This document shows positions 22,449-34,707 of a stretch of DNA of 64,000 nt, in pieces. How positions within the stretch are numbered: the first letter of the stretch is position 1; each line of letters starts with the position of its first letter. The DNA comes from Iris pallida. Lineage: Eukaryota; Streptophyta; Magnoliopsida; Asparagales; Iridaceae. The notes under the pieces were generated by a model. The model worked only from the letters and a program-made list of their open reading frames with translations, was not told the origin of the DNA and did no database searches. The translations under genes and the position numbers were made by a program. The DNA lies in NCBI GenBank assembly GCA_029216955.1, contig JANAVB010010791.1, forward strand, positions 10,485,086 through 10,549,085, written 5' to 3'.

Positions 22449-22975
22449 TGTAGAAGCATGGAAAATACTAAAGAAAGATCCATGCGGCCAGGAAACTCCA
22501 TGCGGCTCAGGAAGCCCATGCGGCTCACAGATTCATGCGGCATAAGAGACTATGCGGCTCAAGACGTCCTATGCGGCTCAGAACAGAAGACACGTGGCTT
22601 GCAAAACAGTTCTCCCCTCCTGCATTAATTACTTTGACGGCTGACAACTCTGAAAAAGTGGCAGCCCTGACACAAAAGAGGTAATTATGACTCTGTCATA
22701 ATGACAGACCCCTAGGGAAGTGAAGGAGATCTCTGACACAATCCCCCGAGATCCAGTAAATGCCACGTGGCCCTGACACGTGGACAGTCATATGCGGCTC
22801 GAGCGAAGACTCCCCATGCGATTCAGGATGAAGCTGCCTTATGCAGCTCAGGCAGAAACAGTCTCATGCGGCTCAAGCAGAGGCCCCCATGCGGCTCGCA
22901 AGGATCATCTCCATACGGCTCATTACCCATTATGCGGCTCAAATTATCATATAGTTCGAAGGTTCGGGGGGGCAC
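22449..22975 (+). repeat. Element B 5' LTR, first part
   Basis: It starts TGTAGAAGCATGG, as the 3' LTR does at 52961. It is interrupted at 22975 by solo LTR C and holds many CATGCGGCTC words. The last five bases, GGCAC, are the target copy; the uninterrupted 3' LTR reads GCCAC, so one copy has mutated. Confidence 0.92.
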
Positions 22976-24939
22976 TGTAAAACCCCTAAATTACTACTAT
23001 TTTTTTATTTAAATTTAGTACTGATTTAAAATTTTATTGTACGTCGCGTAGTCGTATTTTACATCGCGCACGAAATTTTATTTTTCAAAATTGCTCGACG
23101 AGTGCGATTATGTGCGAGCGTACATATTTTTGAAAATATTATTTTCTATTTTAAAAGTTTCAAAATAATATACATAATAATTATTTTTTATCGTTCCAAA
23201 ATTTTTCAAGTTTGTTATTTTATTTATAAAGTCTTCATTTCTCATAATTATTAATAATAAATAATACTTTTATTGTATGCTAGAAAAGCATAATTATGAG
23301 AACATCATTTTGTACCTACATATATATTTCGTAATTATTTATTAGTCTATTTTAAATAAAAATATAATTTTTGAAATTTGTTCATAATAATATTTTATTA
23401 TTCAAAAAGGATATTTATAAATATTTATTATTTTCGAAATTATTATAATTGGTAATTTTAGAAAATATATTTGAAAACTTTGTGGCCATTTTAAATCTTG
23501 ATTTGAATTTATGCATTATTTAAATAGTTAAATATTTGAAAATTTGATTTATCCTGTTCTTTTTTAAACTAAAATTTAATTATATTTAAATTGATTTGAA
23601 TTGAATTTGGATTTAGATTTGATTGATTTTAAATTTGTAGCAAATTATCTAATTTGGGATTTGAATATCCTAATTCCTATCTTAATGGGAATTCCCACAT
23701 CCTATAAATAGGCAGGTACACCTCCGATATTTCTCCACAAGTCAAAATTCTACAAATATTTCTCCACCCAAGTTTGTGCATCGTGTCCGTGCCCTATTTT
23801 TTTCCTTTTTATTTTACTTACATATACATCTCATCTTCTTCGTGTCCACATGTCGGACACGATTTCAATACAACAATTCCAATCCTCTAACCTAAAACCC
23901 TAATCCTAATATATTCGTTTTCGAGTCCTCGTGTCCTGACGACACGAACCATCGTCGTCACTGCTCTGTCCAGCATCGACGAGCCTATCCCCGCCTTCTC
24001 CCCGTCCCCGAAGCCATCTTCGTCGAACCCATCACTCCACCACCACAGCCTACAGCGGCCACCGTCGCTCCTCACCACCTCCAAACACCGGCCAACCCGC
24101 TGGCAACCACCACCACCGTCACCGGCGCCAACGCCGGCGACCAGAGAGAAACCCAAAATAAAACCCTAAAACTACTGACCTCCGCCGGTGGAAGGCGAGC
24201 CACGGCCGCCTGCTCCAGCGCGCCACCGCCTGGACGCGCCCGCCGCCGAGCCCGACCAAACATCCTCCGACTCACCAAACCCTCGCCGTGCCTTCCGCTG
24301 TGACCGCCTCACCGCCGCGTCTCCCAACCATCTCGCCTCCGACAAACCCTTCCTCCGGCGCGCCCATCGCCGTGGCCGGAAACCCCCGCACAGCCCGATC
24401 TCCCCGCTCCGCCTCCGGCCGCCGACCCTTCTCCCAATCTCTCCGCCGCCGGCCGACTTCCCCATCCCCCTCGACTTCTCTCTCTCCTCTCTCCCTCCGC
24501 TCCTCCGCTCTTCCGCAAGGCCGCCGCCACGGAGCGCCGTGCAGCCCTGAGTCAGCGACCCTCCTCCGAACCCTTTCTCCTTCCTCCCGAGTCCTCTCTC
24601 CCTCATCCGCTCTCTCTCCAGCCTCCTTCTCCGATCTCCCCTCCTCTTTCTCTTTTTCTTTTTTCATTTTTTTCACTCTCTCTCTCCTTCTCTTTCTCTT
24701 TCCTCATCGTTTTCTTCTTACTTCTTTAAAGAGAACTCACTGTTCTCGAGGAACAGTGAGAACAGTGATATTTTGTTTATTTAGGAGTTTATATATTATT
24801 ATTATTTTACTAAATTTTTTATTGTTACGTTTAAATTATTTTAGTCATATAAAAGAGAGAAAGGAAAAAGGAAAATTTTTTTATTTTGTGTGATTTCTTT
24901 TCCTTTTAGGTGTTGTTGGATTCTTTTTCCAATATTATA

Positions 24940-25010
24940 TTTATTATTATTATTATTAACGGGTTCTTTATTTATAAGTATGTATACACTGTCATTATCC
25001 TTATTACCAT

Positions 25011-25047
<37 letters not shown>

Positions 25048-25119
25048 GTTGTTGTTGTTGTTCTCTCTCAACCCGAGAACAGTACTACTAAGTATTTTTT
25101 TTACTTATTATTATTATAC

Positions 25120-25156
<37 letters not shown>

Positions 25157-25160
25157 CTTT
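24940..25160 (+). repeat. ATT microsatellites in LTR C
   Basis: Runs of ATT/TTA lie at about 24941-24957, 25014-25047 and 25118-25157, with a short GTT run at 25048-25062. LTR D has a similar run at 63860-63909, so the microsatellite is part of the family. The open frames here translate the repeat only. Confidence 0.85.
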
Positions 25161-26161
25161 TAATCACAGAATATTAAGTAGATTATATATATTTGGTATT
25201 TCTAATTGATTAATATTATTAGCATTATTAGTATTCAAATTATTATTACTGTAAGTATAATAAATATTTTCAACGTTGGGTTGGAAGCCCTAATTATATT
25301 TGCTATTTTGTGGCTTTTAAAGTACAGCTTATTAAAAAAAATATTTTTACAAATATGGTTCTTAAACTTAAATAAATTTTTATAATATTATTTGGTTTCG
25401 CTTAAAATATTTTTGTCTAAAATATTATTTGACAAAACTTACAGTTTGCCTTAAATCGACATTTTGATTTTCAATATTTATTTGTAAGCATATTTTGACT
25501 AATAAATATTATATTTCAAGTATTATAAATTATTGTTCTAAAATCATATAATTATTATTCTTTTTCTTTTTGAATCTCCTCCTGTCCATAACCAATCCCA
25601 ATCTTCCTATTCCTTGCCAATTCTTTCCTCCCACAAATTGACCCGAACTAAATTGACCGTTCTGGACCCGATGCACCGGTCTGTACCACCAACAGAGGTC
25701 CCCTTGTGTAGTTGTTACACCAAAGTCGCAGTTCATGCCACCGTGATTAGCGCAGCACACCAGGCGTACTACCAGGCAAGACACCTTGCCTTCACTGTTT
25801 AATTTCTTGCTCAATATCATGCATATTTTTACTTATTTTTAGAAAATATAAATTGTACTTGCAAATTATTATATTTTAGTTGCATATGGCTTAGAGTTGA
25901 GGGACCACCTTTGTTTGTGTCGCATTCATTGGCCCGACACTTGTGTATCACGAGTCACGAGTCTCATATAGATCTCGGACGTACGTATCGACTGGCCATC
26001 GGTGCGTACATGCCGTGCGATAGGCAATAACTGCTAAATAGTTATGGTTGTCTAGAAGACTTAGCGACTTAGCAGTTATTAGAAATGTCGTGATGTGGAT
26101 TCAGCACGAGTAGTGCATGGGGAGGATGAAGACAGTTATTAGGCGCAGGGGCTTTCACACC

Positions 26162-26440
26162 TTTACTTTTCTCTAGATGCCATTTGTGACTCAGTCGAGA
26201 GACTAGTGGACGTGCATTTATTTACTTTTCTCTAGATGCCACTAGTGCCTCAGTTGAAACACAAATATGCCGTGCATTTACTGTCCTCTAGCTGCCGTTA
26301 GTGACTCACCCAAGAAGCTTGTGGCCGTGCATTTATTTTTCTCTAGATGCCCCTTAGTTCTCGTTCGAGTGCTAATGGGCCGTGCATTTACTTTTCTCTA
26401 GACGCTACTAGTGACTTGGTTGAAACGCTAACGTGCCGTG
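26162..26440 (+). repeat. ~56-bp tandem repeats in LTR C
   Basis: Five units share CATTTACTTTTCTCTAGATG followed by CCACTAGTGACTC and end GCCGTG. Unit length ranges from about 53 to 60 bp. They lie 290 bp from the LTR end. Confidence 0.8.
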
Positions 26441-26732
26441 TTTTTAGCTTCGGGAGCCCTTGTGTGGAACGTTGTCTTCAAATTACATTTTCACCTAGAA
26501 TGGTTAAGGACCTTTATTTGTGTAGTGGATTTGTCTCCGCCCAACGATTGTATCATAAATATTCGAGTTGATATTTATATTACTATTCTTTTCATTGTGG
26601 ATGAGATTTAGTTTGTCTTGGATTACTACATTTTACAGCTTATGTATTTATACGAGGCCTACGTACTTCGTATGAATACAACTGGCATGTCTACGTTCCT
26701 AATCCTACATATATTGGGACTGGGGCGTTACA

Positions 26733-27519
26733 GCCACTCCCCAAGCAGACCCGACACGTGGCCAGTCTTATGCGGCTCCATCCTTATGCGGCTCAACCCT
26801 TATGCGGCTCAATCCTCCTCAGCGGCCCTCAGGACACGTGTCATAAAGCCAATCAATTTCCCAGATTTACTACAATCAAAGATTAGGTCAAATCCCAATA
26901 ATCTGGGACACGTGGCAGGAGAATGAATTAAATTTATTTATTCAGATTTGCAGACATCAGCAAATCATCACTATGGAGATTTATTCCAATCAGTATTAAT
27001 TACTGATAGGATTTGGTACAATCTACACTAGATGGCCCATATTTATCACACTCAAGATTAATGGCCCAGATTGATCGATCAACAGGCCGTCGCCACTTTA
27101 TGGGGCAATCATTGTGAACCCTAATGAGGTCCCTCCATTCTTATAAATAGCAGGGTGCCATTCCCTTGCAATATAGATACATACGCATACATACAGAGAG
27201 GACTTTTCGAGATCACAGAGAGCACCACAGACTTGGAGAGAAAAAGTAGAGAGAGAGAGCAAAGAGAGCATTTCTTCAACGCCGAGCAATCTTCTGGAGC
27301 CAAGGCTGCATACCGATCGTCCAAGGAGTAAGGCAGAGCGGCCGTCGCTTTCCCGAGCCTCTATCGTCACCCCCCAGAATCTAAAATAAACAATTGTACT
27401 TAGACTGTTGTACCTAGGCTTTCGTCCCGAGGCTTTTTTTGTACAAGCGAGTTTGTAACGTGAAGTAAAAGTCCAGTCCTCCGATAATTGTTCTGCTCTT
27501 TTATATTTCATGGCAAACA
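26733..27519 (+). repeat. Element B 5' LTR, second part
   Basis: It continues the 5' LTR from the duplicated GCCAC to GGCAAACA. It contains the TATA box (CTTATAAATAGC, about 27138) and a GA-rich leader at 27195-27265. It is very similar to 53472-54271. Poly(A)-type words (AATAAA near 27387) are present. Confidence 0.9.
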
Positions 27520-27521
27520 CG

Positions 27522-27808
27522 ATGGCAACTCTGCTGGGGAAAAACTTCTCCACGGTTGAGGAGTTGGTGACGCAGTTGGATGCAGCCAAGCTTGGCTCCA
27601 CGCAACAGAAGATGGTCGTCCGTTTCGACCAACAGGCGTTTGAAGGGATGCTCTCTGAAGGAAGTGCCGGCCCGATCCAGAAACGAACCCGCACAAAGAA
27701 AGCTCGCTACGAGTGGAGGCCAAAATCATTTGCTCTCCCACAAGCACTGGACAGGGTACTCTCTGCTACCTAAGACGGCGAAGGCGACTCTCATACGGCT
27801 CCACTTCG
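27522..27808 (+). pseudogene. Element B ORF1, 5' portion
   Basis: The ATG at 27522-27524 overlaps the primer-binding site (27523-27540). The frame begins MATLLGKNFSTVEELVTQLD and matches the ORF1 start of element A. A TAA at about 27771 ends it where A continues. Element E has inserted at 27808, so the rest of ORF1 resumes at 38343. The role of ORF1 is unknown; a pre-gag ORF of unknown function is typical of Ogre-type elements. Confidence 0.75.
27523..27540 (+). other. Element B primer-binding site
   Basis: TGGCAACTCTGCTGGGGA differs by one base from the site in element A and begins three bases after the 5' LTR end. It shares its first two bases with the ORF1 start codon. Confidence 0.75.
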
Positions 27809-28939
27809 TGTAGCACCCAGTTTTCTAAATAAGGGTAATTTTGAAATTTCGTATTTATAATTATTTTAATAATGATATTTAATTCATGGTATAATTTTTG
27901 GTGATTTTAAATTATTTTAAAATTATTTAAATCAATGACTTATGGTTTTGACGTTTTGCTAGTGAAACCCTAGAGACTGTTTGACCTAGAGCCTAACCAT
28001 ATGATTATGATATTTTAATATCATTTTTGGCCTAAGAATATTTTTGTATTTGACATCTTTGAATTATTTTGATATTTTTTTATTATTTATGATATTATTT
28101 TGGGGTTATTTGAGTCGGATTCGAATTTCAACTCAATCCGACTTGAAACGGGGACCCGGGGGTAGTTTGACTTTAGTGGGACCCACACACTAGTTAGGCA
28201 TGGCCTACATGATATTAAATTTAGTCCACATGATAGAAATATTTTAGTTAGAGATTAGACTAATTATTATGGATAAGGTTAGTGTGATTAGAGAGTTTAG
28301 AATGACTAATTTAGCCCCAACCAATTAGCCCTTTCCTAATACTCATAGAATAGGTTAGTGAGGGCATTTTGGACCTTACCATAATAGGACAAATAGCCCC
28401 ATATGGCCAGCCACTTTGGGAGAGGATAGGCTGAAGTTCATTTCATTATTCTCATCCACACTCTCTCTCTTGTTCTTCCCCAAATTCCTAGAGAGCAATC
28501 CCTAGCAATTTCTCCACCAAATCCTTCCATTTTGCTACCAAATCTTCTTCTTTCCTTCTCCATTCTAGCCAAGGAGGAAGCTACCCAAGTTTGGGAGGAT
28601 TCGGAGCTCGTTCGTGTCCTTTTGGAATCTCTACGTGTCGGTGTCGCTCCGGGAAGGCTTTTCTTCGATTCGATCTATCGGGAGGTATAAATCCCTTCTC
28701 TTTTTTATTTTCTCATACATATAGGTCTATTTTGAACCCATAGGAATAACCCCCATGGTTGTATCTCCATTTGTGTCCATTTCGTGTCCATTTGGAGGTC
28801 ATAGGAGTGTCATTTGTGTTGTGGTTGTGTCCATGTGGGAAAATCCCAAATTTGGACACACTATGTGTTGTTGTTATGTATGAATGAATTATTACATGTT
28901 TAATCTCATATTTTTGTATTGGATTTGTGTTCTATAGTG

Positions 28940-28974
<35 letters not shown>

Positions 28975-31470
28975 TGTAGAGAGTGAGTTCTTGATATATT
29001 ATGTTATATACTTGTGTTCTTTTGTCTCAAACTATCCAAATCCGTCATGATTTTTATCCACGTTTTTAATTTCAGCCCTAACTTAGAAATGTCATAACTT
29101 CTAACTCAAAGCTCGGTTTAATATCCCGTTTTTTTTTAAAGAAGTGTATTGAAGTTAGCTTTCCAAAAACATGTATTAATAGGCCTAATTCTTTATGTAA
29201 CTTTCTAGAGAATTATTTGAGTGTCAGCTGTACAAAAGACAAACGCGTTCTCGGTGTTTTCGCGATTCCGGGAGTTTTCGGAAACGAAAACGCGATCCGT
29301 TTGAAGTTTCGGAAAGCTAACACATAGATCTATAACATACTTTAATTCTAGATTTTAATTCATGCTGAGATGGTAAAGTATTGATTATTAGTAGAAGTTA
29401 CTATTCGGCATATGCATTTTGTGCACCCTTGTGTGTAATATAATGTTCTATTTGATTTTAACCCATGTTAATGTATATACATTATGTAATTAAATAGAGA
29501 ATGCAAGCATGAGTAAATGTTTAAATAAATGATGTATGAGGTGTAAGTATCCTATTTAATGTAAGCATGTATAAGTATGGCTTGTAATGAATATGTAGGT
29601 TCCATAGTATGTAATATATGGTGCATATAGTGGTGCAAGAGAATAAATGAATGATGAATGAATGCAAGTATGAATGTAATATAATAATAGATATAATGTA
29701 TGCAATATAAAAGTTAATGAGATGTAATGTTCTATGTTAACACAAATCCTATATTACCTCATGTACCCCCTTACACTATGTTGACACTATCACACTTGAC
29801 ACTTTGTTCACTTATACTTTGACACTCTTTGATATGTATACACTATGTATGCCCATTTAACCCTCACTTGCCCCTTTGCCATGTTCACATACACACACAT
29901 AGCCTCTAAAATAAGTATTTATGAATATAGTTAACTTAGCTATGTATGTATATTATATATATGTTAGCATATTGTGTTGTAATATATAAGTTTATATAAC
30001 CATTTGAAATATCATGATTATAGACCTAATGTTGAATACCAATATATGCATGTGTATATATGTGTAGACATATATAGCTTAAAGTAATAGATTACCTAGT
30101 GTATATCCAATGTGAATTCTTGCCTATTTGAGTATTGAATAATTGCATGTTATATAGAGTTGGGTGTATGTTGGCTTGTATAGCCTTGTATTGATGTGTG
30201 CTTGCTAGGATAGTCTTGGTTAGGCCTAGTAAGACTTGCTGGGTTAGGACATGACCTAGTTTGACCTAGTTTGACTAGTACAGTTGACCAGAGTTGACCA
30301 AGGGTTGACTTTAGCCTAGTTTAACCTAGATTCATGTAGAATGCATTGTAGTACTTTATATTAGCCTTCTGGACATGTTGTGACTTGTGCTGTTCTAATT
30401 AGGAACCAGACACCTCTCCTCGGACAGTATCTTTACCTTGGACATTCAGATATCAGGCGAGTACATTCTCTGATTATTTCATATCTTGTTTAGGATTATA
30501 TTTTCTGCTTTAGATTACTTTACATGATGCTGACACGTTAGAAACACGGATTAGTACTATATGGATCTTGTTGTACGATGTTATCCCCTTAGCGGATACA
30601 TCGAGTATTCGTATTCGTGTACTTTATCGTGAGCATCGTGTACTCCTTGTATTCGTGACATTCGTGTACAAATCGTGTGAAATCGTGTATATTCATGTAT
30701 TCACATGATCTCGTGTGCGACTATACTTCGTGTGCAATAACATATCATATCTAGATCCTTGTGTATTGATTGGGACGGGGGAGTAGAAGTGGTTATGTAA
30801 TCAATCCAGTAGATTACTCGTGTACAACCTCTGTAGATTACTCGTGTAGAACATCGTGCCATTTACATAACCATCTTGTGCTCTGAATCACTACTCACTG
30901 ATAGTTCTTTATATAGTGTAGCTATTTACTTATAGTCTCTCTCTTTTTCATCATGTTATTTCTTCAGATCCTGTATCTTACTCTCTAGCATGTTTATATT
31001 TCCTAACCTGTTATGATATTGTTGAGATGTACTGTACTCGCTCCTGTCCTGACTGTACCCGTTGATAAATTTTACAGATAGCTTGGAGATTGCCTGCTAG
31101 CCTAGAGGAGACACATTAGAGGTTGTTTAGTTAGCTATTTTCAATTGTCTGGAGTTGTATTTACTTTATGGATTACTGTATCTGAGTTTGGAGATTTGAG
31201 ATGTATTTTTGGATTTGTGTATCTTAGACACTTAGATTTCTCTCTGTTGTACCTCTTTTGGATTTTATGTTTCATCTATCCTTATCATGCTCTACCTTAG
31301 ATGTGATTGAGTCTGTATCTGCTATGTCACCCCCATTCGGGGAGTATAAACTATTTAGCCTTATACTGTTAGATGCATGAGACCTAGGACAGCGTTCTAC
31401 CGTCGACACTGCGGCGTAGGCTGGACGTACCCACTTCTCGTGCCCTAACTCTAGGGTACGGGTCGTAACA
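27809..31470 (+). repeat. Element E 5' LTR
   Basis: It starts TGTAGCACCCAG and ends GGTCGTAACA, with a TA dinucleotide run at about 28946-28972 that is shorter in the 3' LTR. No coding region is supported. It matches 34708-38337 along its length. Confidence 0.93.
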
Positions 31471-34400
31471 CGTTTTTAGTGGTGGCCCATGCAGGTCGAG
31501 ATTCGCATTAGTATGATTTCGTAGTAGCGCAACGACTTAGTTGTACTACTACGAGCCTGCTATAGGATATATAAATTAAGATATTAGGATGAGAGGATAC
31601 TCAATCACTGTTAGGATTCCTTGAGAGATTCCTGGGATGACTCTTGAGAATCTCATTTTGAATTCCGATTTAAACTCCTTTTCCTTGTTTTGATTCACCT
31701 TTTTTCTTGATTTGAATTTGATTTTGTGGATCATTGTAGAACTTTGAATCCTGGTATTAGTTGATGATTTTGATAAAATTTTATAGTTGTTGATTTAATT
31801 TTGTATTTAGATTAATATTTTCAAATCCAAGGTACTCAATCACACTTAGGATTCTTTGAGAGATTTTTGGGACGACCCCTGAGAAACTCATTTTGAACTT
31901 CAATCGGAATTCTTTTTCCTCTTGTTTGGATTCACCCTCATTCCTTGCTATTGAATTTAAGCTTGATGGGTTTCTCTCGTTTGAACCGATGAGAAGGAAC
32001 ATATCTTCATTATTCTTTCTTGTTATTATTCTCTTGCATTCTTATTTACCTCTTATCTTAAACTCTGTCTCATTACATTAATTACCCATATCTTGTTATC
32101 CCTACCAGATGTACTTCGAAACCCTTGAATCTTCGTATCTTTTGCATGGGGAAGGCTAAGGAAGTGACGTAAATCATGTAGCTCAGAGAAGACGTAACTG
32201 GTTATTATATGATGATCTAAAGAAAATCAATGTGGAGTGTTCCATATGGAAACTTGAGATAGAAATGTGGTAAAGGTCTCGAATAGAATAAAGAGATGTA
32301 TGCTGCCAATCTGGAAAAAATCACATTTAGAGAAAATTTTGGGGTTATGAGATAGTTTATAGGTGTATTCAAAACTAATGAGGATATCAGAGGTCAACCT
32401 AGTTTTGAGAACTTAGAAAATCTTGGTTATTGATTCTGGAGAAAACTTTTACTCTGAGGCTATGTAGAAGGTTAGTAATGGAAAAGAGAAGTTAATTGTG
32501 TTTAATAAGGACATTAAACAAGATGTTACGAGGAAATGACTAGGGATAGAGAGAGCACAAAGTTATGAAAGTTTAGAGATTGTTGTGAAATATTTTTAGG
32601 AGAATAATATTCAAGGGTGTATGTCGAAGAAAATACGGAAGTTGATTTTATGATGAAAGATAAGTTTTGTAAGGCCTAGAGATTTAAATTAAATAATACG
32701 AGGAGAATAATTTGAACAAGTTCAAGGAATTCGTAAACGGGATTTAGAGGTTTTGGGTCAAATTTAAGACAAGGTGAAAGAACTTGGAAATTTAAATAAA
32801 TGGTTAATGTTGATTCCTAAATATGAGGGCTGTGCTTCGCGAGTGGTGTTTGGAAATTGGGAATTACCTACGATAGTCATGGTAAGGGTTTAAGTAAAGG
32901 TTAAATTTTTATATGGAGACTGGTAAGGTAAAGATATGATTGGCAAGTTATGACCAGATGAACTTAAGAGTATCAGAAGTAGATGACTAACTCGATCTTC
33001 ATTATTTTTGTGCATTAATTAACTCCTCTTGAACTCCCACTTTCTAATTGAGATCCTTTGACGTTCCTTATTATGACTTTGATATTCGGAATGTAATACT
33101 AGCTGTTACCCTCCAACAAATCTTATATGCAAGACCTAGACGAGCTCACCTTCGTGTAGGTATATCATGTCCTACTAAAATCCGTCTTCTTCTACTCTAT
33201 TTTCTTGATATAATTTTCTGGTCAACTGGCTAAACTATAACCTCTACCATTATACTAAATTTCTTCTTATTTCAATTAGAAATCCAGCCTTGACTCAATT
33301 CTTTCGACCCGACATGTGATGGTGTTCTGCTTGTTTCCTTAGATGCTTAACCTTGTACCTTATCTGATTACTTGACCCGTTGGTTAAGAAACTTGGACTA
33401 TGTAATTCCTTTCATCATTACCACCCTTATATCTTGTGCTGCTAAATTAGCCTTAGTTTTGCAAGCTTATCTATTTTCGAGCTTGGTCATAACATATTTT
33501 ATTGGGTGGCCACCCACTAACATATTGTCTAATCAGAACCGGTACATGATGGTCTAATCAACCTATTGCACTTTGGTTCGCTTTTTCATGTATCAATCTA
33601 TGAGAATGGAGACATAGTTAAACTTGACCCTAGAGTCTCATTCGCGATAGCCTTGACAATTCTTCTTGAAATCTTTTCATCGCCTATGAACCTCGTATTC
33701 GTACTCAGTCGAATTAAATTTAATCATGACCAGAATCTCCATCATTAGATGCTCGTGCTCAGACTTTGATTTCATTGATTTCCCTTCTTGCCCAAATCTC
33801 GTTTTATCCCGAAATTGATCAACTTAGATCGTGTCAAGACAAAAATCTATTTGTGATTTGTTGTGCCTAAATTTTCAATTTTTGCCATTTTATGGAATAG
33901 TAACCTTTTAATAATTTCTTAGTTGCTTGTTAGTGACCAATTTTTATATAGGATGGTAGACAGCCCTACAACCTTGATGATTGTTGTTCCCTTCCCTTTC
34001 CAATTAGGATACCCTAGATTGTTTGTGTGTTGATACCATAGTACTATTTTGACCTAGAATGATTAGTGTACCTAGGTGAGACTTCCAACTGCTATGGTAT
34101 GGCCTGACCTTGTATACTATTCCTTCAAATTGCATAATTTAGATAAAAAAATTTAGACCTTGATTGTTGGGAAATAGGGGCGTCACCTCATTAGTATCAG
34201 TTATAGATATATATAGGTTAGTCCTTGATGTGGGGATGTGTGTCTATAAACATGTAGCTTATGAGATTTATGAGAGATTATAGTATCAGTCTTGATGGGA
34301 TGTACTAGTCTTTTGGTGAGTATAAATGTGTTATGAGAGATAGGGGCCTATATGTCTTAGTAATGTATCGTTCCTATGGTAATAGAATGTATTAATAGAT

Positions 34401-34707
34401 GGTTAATAGGAAGATAATAGTTTGAGCATACCTATAGCCTATGATCAGTTCCTTTTCATCCTTAGTTAAGACCACTTTAAAATAGGTCCAGTCCCTTGGA
34501 TATAGGTTCCAGTCCATATTGAAGTTCCATTACCGCCGTACAGCAGAGCAGTGTTGGAGGTATTCCTAGATTGACACTTTTTAGATGTCCGTTTATTATT
34601 CCAGTGTTAGGAAGTGTTACCTTAGATATTGGGTAGGTTAGAGGCTCTAGAAGGAGTACTATCGATCTTAAATTTCGAGGACGAAATTTTTCTAAGGTGG
34701 GTAGAGT
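31471..34707 (+). other. Element E internal region, no coding domains found
   Basis: The open frames are short and carry no RT, protease, integrase or gag motif. A block at 31600-31711 recurs in altered form at 31834-31938 (both start TACTCAATCAC and include GAGAGATT). Part of 33050-33780 is pyrimidine-rich. No canonical initiator-Met primer-binding site (TGGTATCAGAGC) adjoins the LTR; a weak TGGTATTAG lies at about 31751. Confidence 0.7.
34671..34707 (+). other. Element E polypurine-tract region
   Basis: The inverted-repeat-like word AATTTCGAGGACGAAATT is followed by a purine-rich run (AAGGTGGGTAGAG) directly before TGTAGCACCC. Element G has the same arrangement at 20-55. Confidence 0.75.

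Larger units (their letters stand above)
22976..26732 (+). mobile_element. Element C: solo LTR inserted in element B 5' LTR
   Basis: A 3757-bp unit runs from TGTAAAACCCC to GGGGCGTTACA, flanked by GGCAC/GCCAC. No second copy of its ends occurs inside it and it has no coding domain, so it is read as a solo LTR left by LTR-LTR recombination. A TATA box (CCTATAAATAGG, about 23701) lies about 725 bp in, followed by a CG-rich leader (23930-24560). The same layout is seen in LTR D at 61919. It probably belongs to a Ty3/gypsy family with long LTRs. Confidence 0.75.

Noticed and set aside
24172..24893. Long overlapping open frames on both strands in the CG-rich part of LTR C
   Set aside because: All frames are Pro/Ser/Arg- or Gly/Arg/Glu-rich from base composition, carry no motif, and lie in the leader of an LTR. 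LTR D has a similar CG-rich stretch (62800-63720) with different frames.
24841..25209. Ile- and Tyr-rich open frames
   Set aside because: They are direct translations of ATT/TTA microsatellites.
31748..31762. TGGTATTAG as a Met-tRNA primer-binding site of element E
   Set aside because: It lies about 280 bp inside the internal region instead of next to the LTR end at 31470, and matches the usual site poorly.
33048..33748. Three 60-codon open frames inside element E
   Set aside because: They are short, lie in different frames, and have no similarity to gag, protease, RT or integrase motifs.
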